From: Hyphomicrobiales bacterium
GTDB lineage: Bacteria; Pseudomonadota; Alphaproteobacteria; Rhizobiales; Afifellaceae
Assembly: GCA_013812985.1 (NCBI GenBank)
Contig: JACCSN010000545.1
Location: forward strand, 1 to 10,893
Direction of reading: 5' to 3'
Length of the DNA: 10,893 nucleotides
Of this stretch, positions 7,186 to 10,893 are shown in pieces (positions within the stretch are counted from its first letter, which is position 1; the number at the start of each line of letters is the position of its first letter). A program made the translations under genes and the position numbers. Below the pieces are notes generated by a model. The model was not told the DNA's origin. It worked only from the letters and a program-made list of their open reading frames with translations, and made no database searches.

Positions 7186-7689
7186 TCAGGCGGTGACGGG
7201 CCGAAACGCCAAAGCGACCCCGTTGATGCAGTGACGCTTGCCGGTGGGTTCCGGGCCGTCGTCGAAGATGTGGCCGAGATGGCCGCCGCAGCGGGCGCAA
7301 TGCACTTCCGTGCGCGTCATGAAAAGGCTGGTGTCCTCGGTCGTGCCGACGGCGCCGTCAATCGCCGCCCAGAAGCTCGGCCAGCCGGTGCCGCTCTCGA
7401 ACTTGGTGTCGGAAGCATAAAGCGGCAGGTCGCAGCCGGCGCAGTCGAAGCTGCCGTCGCGATGCTCCGCCAGGAGCGGGCTGGTCCCGGGGCGCTCCGT
7501 CGATTCCTCACGAAGCACCGCATACTGCTCGGGCGTGAGAAGCGCTCGCCATTCCTCGTTCGACTTCATCACCTCGAAGGTCTCCCCTGACGCCGCGCTC
7601 CGCGCCCGGCCCAAGCCGAACGTCCCGGCGAACGCGGCAAGCGCGGCGAACGAAGCGCCGGAGGCCAAAAGCAGACGTCTCGTGATCAT
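7186..7689 (-). CDS. msrB: Peptide-methionine (R)-S-oxide reductase with twin-arginine-type signal
   Basis: This 167-residue enzyme reduces methionine-R-sulfoxide in oxidised proteins. Residues 1-33 look like a Tat signal: TRRLLLASG followed by a hydrophobic stretch (ASFAALAAFAGTFGLG) and an ARSAAS region suited to cleavage, so it probably acts in the periplasm. The MsrB domain spans about 38-165. Two zinc knuckles are C83-A-G-C86 and C131-A-R-C134. The catalytic cysteine is C154 in KRHCINGVALAF. GWPSF is at 102-106. The resolving cysteine found in the ESGCGWPSF form is T101 here, and no other cysteine exists, so regeneration needs another thiol route. The start at 7689 is preferred to the upstream ATG at 7809 because GGAG precedes it and the signal peptide begins there. 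It may be co-transcribed with the upstream dioxygenase gene. Confidence 0.93.
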   Translation of the reverse strand: MITRRLLLASGASFAALAAFAGTFGLGRARSAASGETFEVMKSNEEWRALLTPEQYAVLREESTERPGTSPLLAEHRDGSFDCAGCDLPLYASDTKFESGTGWPSFWAAIDGAVGTTEDTSLFMTRTEVHCARCGGHLGHIFDDGPEPTGKRHCINGVALAFRPVTA

Positions 7690-7740
7690 CACAATCTCCG
7701 TTCCGAATCCGGGCGCCGTTCGGCGCTTGCCGAGAGGACG

Positions 7741-7769
7741 CTTCCAATGACTTCCAATGTAGTGATCAC
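7741..7769. repeat. Tandem 10-base repeat with adjacent palindrome upstream of msrB
   Basis: CTTCCAATG occurs twice with a 10-base period (7741-7749 and 7751-7759), directly followed by the palindrome GTGATCAC (7762-7769). One helical turn between copies would place both on the same DNA face. The block lies 52-80 bases ahead of the msrB start, in the 116-base gap after the dioxygenase gene, so it could be a promoter or operator giving msrB its own control. No regulator is recognised. Confidence 0.4.
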
Positions 7770-7805
7770 GGCGGCAATCATCCAAAAATTTCGGGTCACG
7801 CGCCA

Positions 7806-8705
7806 TCAATCCTGGGTGAGCTTTGCCGCGTCAGGAACGCCTTCCATCGTGACCGGGATCTTGAGGTAGCGGACGCCATTGGCTTCCGCCTCCGGCAGCT
7901 TTCCGGCGCGGATGTTGGTCTGGATGGCCGGCATCAGCAGGAGCGGCGTCGGCAGCGTGGCGTCGCGCGCCTCGCGCAAGGCGACATATTCATCCTCGCC
8001 GCGGCCGGCGAGGTTGACGTTGCTTCGCTCCGCGGCGACCGTGCTCTCCCAGGCAAAACTGTCGCGGCCAGGCGCCTTGTAATCGTGGCACATGAAGAGC
8101 CGCGTCTCGTCGGGGAGCGTCAGGAGCCGCTGCATGGAGCGATAGAGCGTCCGTGCGTCGCCGCCGGGAAAGTCGGCCCGCGCCGTCCCGTAATCCGGCA
8201 TGAACAAGGTATCGCCGACGAAGACAGCGTCTTCAATTCTGTAGGAGACGCAGGCCGGCGTATGGCCCGGCGTGTAGATGACCTCGGCTTGGAGGGTGCC
8301 GATCCTGAGACGCTCGCCGTCGGTGAGCAGCCGGTCGAACTCGGTCCCGTCCGCCGACGAATCCTTCATGTTGAAGACCGGCCGAAAGATTTTCTGCACG
8401 TCCCTGATGTGCTCGCCGATCGCGACCTTCGCGCCCGTTTTCAGCTTCACGTAAGGTGCTGCGGACAGGTGGTCCGCGTGGGCATGCGTTTCCAGCACCC
8501 ACTTGACGGCGACGCCTTCGGTTTCGGCTGTCTTCAGGATCGCGTCGGCCGATCGGGTCGAGGCGACGCCGGAGCGGTGGTCGAAATCGAGCACGGGGTC
8601 GATCACCGCCCCCTCCCCGCCGCCACGGTCCCAGACGAGGTAGCTCACGGTGTTCGTCGGCTCGTCGAAGAACGACTCTATGGCCACATGGTCAGTGGTC
8701 GTCAT
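7806..8705 (-). CDS. Blh-like metallo-beta-lactamase-fold persulfide dioxygenase
   Basis: This 299-residue cytoplasmic protein resembles the Blh/ETHE1-type persulfide dioxygenases, which oxidise glutathione persulfide to sulfite with a mononuclear iron. The motif THAHADH gives H74, H76, D78 and H79. Further metal ligands are H148 (TPGHTP), D165 (VFVGDTLF) and H207 (MCHDY). The stretch GTARADFPGGDARTLYRS and the C-terminal PAIQTNIRAGKLPEAEANG are, from memory, typical of the Blh branch, not of hydroxyacylglutathione hydrolases. I start at ATG 8705 because GGAGGA sits about seven bases before it; ATGs at 8735 and 8717 are in frame but lie before or at that ribosome site. Blh genes often sit with sulfide:quinone reductase and a BigR/SqrR repressor. 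None is seen here, so the sulfide link is inferred from the family alone. Confidence 0.88.
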   Translation of the reverse strand: MTTTDHVAIESFFDEPTNTVSYLVWDRGGGEGAVIDPVLDFDHRSGVASTRSADAILKTAETEGVAVKWVLETHAHADHLSAAPYVKLKTGAKVAIGEHIRDVQKIFRPVFNMKDSSADGTEFDRLLTDGERLRIGTLQAEVIYTPGHTPACVSYRIEDAVFVGDTLFMPDYGTARADFPGGDARTLYRSMQRLLTLPDETRLFMCHDYKAPGRDSFAWESTVAAERSNVNLAGRGEDEYVALREARDATLPTPLLLMPAIQTNIRAGKLPEAEANGVRYLKIPVTMEGVPDAAKLTQD

Positions 8706-8797
8706 CTCATCCTCCATTGCCGGTTTGAACGACAAGAGTGAGCGCGAGACCGGGTTTCGACAAGGCGCGTGATAGCGGCTTGCCGAGGTCAGCCGCC

Positions 8798-8817
8798 GTC
8801 ACGATCGCGCGCGTGAC
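8798..8817. repeat. Inverted repeat between higA and the dioxygenase gene
   Basis: GTCACG and CGTGAC face each other across eight bases (ATCGCGCG). The dyad lies about 93 bases upstream of the dioxygenase start and 24 bases after the higA stop. There is no T-run on either strand, so an operator or a chance GC-rich dyad is more likely than a terminator. Low confidence. Confidence 0.25.
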
Positions 8818-8840
8818 CCGCTCACCTCGAACGGGGAGGT

Positions 8841-9161
8841 CTACGCCGCCCTCGGCACGATCCGCTCGATCACGTCGCCTAGCTTGCGCTTTTGCTCCTC
8901 CAGCTCGTAACTGGTCTGGAGGCGCAAAAAGAAGCCCTCCGACATCCCGAAATAGCGGCCGAGCCGAAGATCCGTATCGGCGGTAACCGCGCGTTTGCCG
9001 AGTACGATCTCGTTGATCCGCCGCGGCGGCACGCCGATCGCGCGCGCCAGCGCCGACTGGCTCATGCCGAGCGGCTTGAGAAACTCCTCGAGCAGGATCT
9101 CTCCAGCGTGCGGATTATGGAGCCACTCGCTCTCGTCAATGGTAGTCAACGATCTCGACAT
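8841..9161 (-). CDS. higA: HigA family antitoxin, XRE-type HTH
   Basis: This 106-residue protein is the antitoxin and autorepressor of a type II toxin-antitoxin pair. It has the HigA signature: a short lead, then HPHAGEILLEEF-like sequence (NPHAGEILLEEFLKPLGMS, 16-34) and an XRE helix-turn-helix at about 33-60 (SQSALARAIGV, then RINEIVLGKRAVT). Length fits the family. The ATG at 9161 is fixed by a textbook AAGGAGG eight bases upstream, which is placed inside the toxin gene. Its first 26 bases overlap the end of higB in another frame, so translation is probably coupled. The more distal ATG at 9209 lies upstream of that ribosome site and is rejected. The toxin-first order is usual for higBA. 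Confidence 0.95.
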   Translation of the reverse strand: MSRSLTTIDESEWLHNPHAGEILLEEFLKPLGMSQSALARAIGVPPRRINEIVLGKRAVTADTDLRLGRYFGMSEGFFLRLQTSYELEEQKRKLGDVIERIVPRAA

Positions 9162-9417
9162 CGATCGGCCCTCCTTGGCGCCACCGAAAGCAGATCCGCC
9201 ACTGATCATTGATGCGGATCGAATACTGCCCGGCTCGGGCCCCGCGCAGCTTCTCCAAGCGATTGCCAGGCGGATTCAGCAGATCTTCGAGTTGATCGGC
9301 CGCATCAAGCGTGCGCAGCTTGCGCCGAGCAGCATCCTGCAAGCTGGGCGAAAGCCTGCGGCTCCGCTGTCCGTTCCACAAACGCTCGGTATCGCCATCA
9401 ATGAAACCGAGGATCAT
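9136..9417 (-). CDS. higB: HigB/RelE-family mRNA interferase toxin
   Basis: The 93-residue product matches full-length HigB toxins that cut mRNA on the ribosome. Recognisable stretches are the start MILGFIDGDTERLW, then AARRKLRTLDAADQLEDL and PPGNRLEKLRG, and the core AGQYSIRINDQWRICF with basic residues, ending in EIVDYH. It is the first gene of the pair and overlaps higA by 26 bases. No frameshift or stop interrupts it, so the toxin looks intact. Only a weak GAGCGG ribosome site precedes the ATG, and the best promoter would start transcription almost at the ATG, so the message may be leaderless or poorly translated. That would keep toxin low relative to antitoxin, whose ribosome site is strong. 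Confidence 0.95.
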   Translation of the reverse strand: MILGFIDGDTERLWNGQRSRRLSPSLQDAARRKLRTLDAADQLEDLLNPPGNRLEKLRGARAGQYSIRINDQWRICFRWRQGGPIDVEIVDYH

Positions 9418-9425
9418 GACCGCTC

Positions 9426-9454
9426 AGCGTAACGCCTAACGTTATGGCGGACAA
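9426..9454 (-). promoter_or_regulatory. higBA promoter with operator-like palindrome in the spacer
   Basis: Read on the minus strand, TTGTCC (9454-9449) and TACGCT (9431-9426) are 17 bases apart and match the sigma-70 consensus at four and three positions. Between them lies TAACGTTA (9437-9444), a perfect eight-base palindrome, and another TAACG at 9430-9434. A HigA site in the spacer would block RNA polymerase, as expected for autorepression. The hexamer matches are modest; the palindrome is the stronger signal. Confidence 0.5.
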
Positions 9455-9498
9455 GGGCCATCCACGCGCCTTCCGCCAACGCGCCGGCCTGCACAAGC

Positions 9499-9876
9499 TC
9501 ACACCCGCCTTGCAATCCGCGCCTGCCAAAGCACCAGAAGCGGAACGACGGCCAGCTCCATGACGAGCCCGGCAAGATGGCCGGCCGAGGGCGGGCCGGC
9601 AATGGACAGAGAGAGGAGCCGCGCCAGCCCGCCGGCGAAGACCAGGGCCGCGAGCAGGCGGAAACGTCCCGCCTTCGCGTCTATGCGGGGGATGGTGGTG
9701 TAGAAGCCGATCCCGACAGCGAGAAACACGCCGGAGAGGAAGCGGAAGTGGCTGTCGAGGTCGGCGGGCCAAGGCGGGTCGAGCTGGAGGAAATCCGGGC
9801 CGAGCAGCACCCCTGCCGCGCCGGACAGCGTCGGGATCAGCGCCAGCACCGCGACGACGATCTGCAATGCGCGCAT
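9499..9876 (-). CDS. DUF4345 family small integral membrane protein
   Basis: This 125-residue protein has about four hydrophobic helices (roughly residues 3-25, 44-63, 73-95 and 99-119). From memory it matches DUF4345 proteins: an early LIPTLSGAAGVLLGPDFL turn, then SHFRFLSGVFLAVGIGFYTTIPRID and a later FAGGLARLLSLSIAGPPS segment. The family is a set of bacterial inner-membrane proteins with no assigned function. The ATG at 9876 starts just before the first helix, and only a weak ribosome site is visible. It lies 79 bases downstream of the 67-residue protein gene and 81 bases upstream of higB, all on the same strand. The higB promoter makes it unlikely that the toxin pair depends on read-through from here. 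No functional role can be assigned. Confidence 0.83.
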   Translation of the reverse strand: MRALQIVVAVLALIPTLSGAAGVLLGPDFLQLDPPWPADLDSHFRFLSGVFLAVGIGFYTTIPRIDAKAGRFRLLAALVFAGGLARLLSLSIAGPPSAGHLAGLVMELAVVPLLVLWQARIARRV

Positions 9877-9955
9877 CTTGGCTTTCGCGTTCTGGCCGTC
9901 GCAATCCTGCGCGGCGGTTTTGCTGGGATGAACGCGGCAGCTGGCGTGCCGCCGC

Positions 9956-10159
9956 CTAGCGCCGCCCGTCCTTTTGCTTCAGGATCAGCTGCTTACCGGC
10001 TTCGCTCACACGCCGCTGGCCAGCCCGTTCAATCGCAAGCCCGAGTTCGGCCAATCGTGACAGGATCGTCCCCGGGACGAGCAGGGCTTCCGGCTTGCCC
10101 CGACTCAGCCGCTCGAGCGCCTCCCACTCCTCGGCGGTCAGATCGTGGCGCTCAACCAT
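9956..10159 (-). CDS. Small conserved-looking protein, winged-helix-like, downstream of phosphatase
   Basis: I do not recognise a named family for this 67-residue soluble protein. Residues 7-20 (LTAEEWEALERLSR) should be helical. They are followed by PEALLVPGTILSRLAELGLAIERAGQRRVSEAGKQLI, a pattern like the recognition half of a winged helix (helix, LxxLGLxxR, then a basic wing and a terminal helix). DNA binding is only suggested, and it could equally be a small adaptor. It begins 13 bases after the phosphatase stop on the same strand, so the two are almost certainly co-transcribed and perhaps translationally coupled. Codons are GC-ending and the frame is intact, which supports a real gene. 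Confidence 0.7.
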   Translation of the reverse strand: MVERHDLTAEEWEALERLSRGKPEALLVPGTILSRLAELGLAIERAGQRRVSEAGKQLILKQKDGRR

Positions 10160-10172
10160 CGGCGTCCCGCCA

Positions 10173-10751
10173 TCAGGCCGCCATGCGAAGCTCCTTCTCC
10201 CGGCCGACCCGCTCGATCATCTCGGCCAGATCCGGCCGCCGGTCGATCTGCCCGCGGTAGTGGCGGCGGAGCGCGCCGGTCAGGCGCCCGTCGCGGCCGA
10301 GGAGATCGTCGGCCATGAGGATCATGCGCGAGTTCGGCCAGGCCTGCGGCCGGATCTCGCGGATATGATCGAAGACGGCGTCCTCGTCCCAGTCCGGCCG
10401 CGCCTCCGCGAGCAGCGTCGCCATGGAAGCGGTGGAGCGCGAGATGCCGGCATGGCAGTGAACCAGCAGGTGGGCGAGCGGATCGCCGTCCACCGCGGCC
10501 AGCCCTTCCCCGAAGCGGAGCAGCTTCTCGATGTGCTCGCGCTCCGGCAGGATCATGCCGGGCGTCTCGTCGATGATATCGTCGAAGCGGAGCGTCAGAC
10601 GCTCATGCGGGCCGTAGCCGGCGAAATCGGCCGGCTCCGGGTAAAGCGGATCGAGGATCGACAGGACATGGGTGACGGCGGCGTCCTGGAACGCGCTAAG
10701 CTCGGTCAGCCCGCAGATGGACAGTCGGCGGGCGGCAGCGGAAACAGGCAT
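10173..10751 (-). CDS. Dual-specificity/tyrosine phosphatase-like protein
   Basis: This 192-residue cytoplasmic protein carries the cysteine-phosphatase signature HCxxGxxR in full as VHCHAGISRST: nucleophile C99, phosphate-binding R105, and S106/T107 after the loop. A candidate general acid lies in FDDIIDE (D57, D58 or D61), about 40 residues before the nucleophile. The N-terminal part (RLSICGLTEL, then THVLSILDP) is typical of compact dual-specificity folds. The true substrate, whether protein, nucleotide or lipid phosphate, cannot be read from sequence. I start at ATG 10751 because AAGGAGA lies just upstream; the ORF is open to an ATG at 10868, but that extension lacks family-like sequence. 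It heads a likely two-gene operon with the 67-residue protein. Confidence 0.88.
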   Translation of the reverse strand: MPVSAAARRLSICGLTELSAFQDAAVTHVLSILDPLYPEPADFAGYGPHERLTLRFDDIIDETPGMILPEREHIEKLLRFGEGLAAVDGDPLAHLLVHCHAGISRSTASMATLLAEARPDWDEDAVFDHIREIRPQAWPNSRMILMADDLLGRDGRLTGALRRHYRGQIDRRPDLAEMIERVGREKELRMAA

Positions 10752-10815
10752 CTCTTCTCCTTGGCAGCGCCTCTTAGCGCGCCCAATATGGCGAGCGGAA
10801 GACGACGGGGCGGGA

Positions 10816-10843
10816 ATTCTCGTTCCGCACAAAGCGGGAGAAT
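10816..10843. repeat. Imperfect inverted repeat upstream of the phosphatase gene
   Basis: ATTCTC (10816-10821) pairs with GAGAAT (10838-10843), and CCGC (10825-10828) pairs with GCGG (10834-10837). The loop is ACAAA and there is a three-base bulge (GTT). It lies 65 bases upstream of the phosphatase start, in what may be a divergent promoter region. It has no T-run, so it may be an operator or a chance dyad. Confidence 0.3.
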
Positions 10844-10879
10844 CGATATGGAACGCTGCACACCGCATGTGGTTCGACT

Positions 10880-10884
10880 GGAGG
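10880..10884 (+). promoter_or_regulatory. Ribosome binding site at right edge, for a gene starting beyond the window
   Basis: GGAGG on the plus strand is followed by nine bases to the window end with no ATG or GTG. A start codon at or just past 10894 would be well spaced. This suggests a gene divergent from the phosphatase, but nothing of it is visible here. Confidence 0.35.
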
Positions 10885-10893
10885 ATTTGAGCC

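Noticed and set aside
6987..7196. 69-codon plus-strand ORF overlapping the small membrane protein stop
   Set aside because: It starts with a GTG overlapping a stop, has no ribosome site, runs through the terminator-like hairpin and ends inside msrB on the other strand.
8841..9417. Sign that the toxin-antitoxin pair marks a mobile island
   Set aside because: There is no integrase, direct-repeat boundary, tRNA or composition shift around it. A chromosomal higBA alone is not evidence of an island.
9577..10260. 227-codon plus-strand ORF opposite the DUF4345 gene, the 67-residue gene and the start of the phosphatase region
   Set aside because: It is antisense to three supported genes, and its composition is that of a shadow frame.

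Overview
The window is GC-rich with strong GC preference at third codon positions, and its gene content (a DUF1489 gene, a haem/iron-sulfur adenylate cyclase of the CyaC type, a Blh-like persulfide dioxygenase) points to an alphaproteobacterium, most likely in the Hyphomicrobiales (Rhizobiales). That placement is inferred from family resemblance, not from a marker gene. It looks like an ordinary chromosomal segment. I see no insertion sequence, integrase, tRNA, rRNA or CRISPR array.

Layout. The left edge cuts a minus-strand DUF1489 gene (1-122). Then come a soluble class III nucleotide cyclase with a four-cysteine N-terminus (310-1101, minus) and a biotin-dependent carboxylase alpha subunit, most like 3-methylcrotonyl-CoA carboxylase (1269-3242, minus). 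Divergent from it is a second, membrane-bound class III cyclase (3326-5116, plus) that fuses a six-helix, histidine-bearing, succinate-dehydrogenase-like anchor, a [2Fe-2S] domain and a catalytic domain. Convergent with that is the iron-sulfur L-serine dehydratase sdaA (5237-6625, minus). A 560-base stretch (6626-7185) holds the sdaA leader with a hairpin next to its ribosome binding site, a perfect AT-rich 14-bp palindrome, a probable small one-helix membrane protein and a terminator-like hairpin.

The right third is entirely on the minus strand: an exported msrB (7186-7689), a persulfide-dioxygenase-like metallo-beta-lactamase-fold protein (7806-8705), a higBA toxin-antitoxin pair (9417-8841) with an operator-like site in its promoter, a DUF4345 membrane protein (9499-9876), and a two-gene unit of a dual-specificity-type phosphatase (10173-10751) followed by a 67-residue protein (9956-10159). 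A ribosome binding site at the right edge suggests a plus-strand gene starting just outside.

How the genes relate. There is no single large operon. A recurring theme is redox and iron-sulfur chemistry: a quinone/haem/[2Fe-2S]-type cyclase, a second cyclase with paired cysteines, a [4Fe-4S] dehydratase, a methionine sulfoxide reductase and a persulfide dioxygenase. Whether this reflects shared regulation cannot be settled from sequence alone. The most notable arrangement is two structurally different class III cyclases, each with a cysteine-based N-terminal module, flanking one carboxylase alpha-subunit gene that has no beta-subunit partner nearby.
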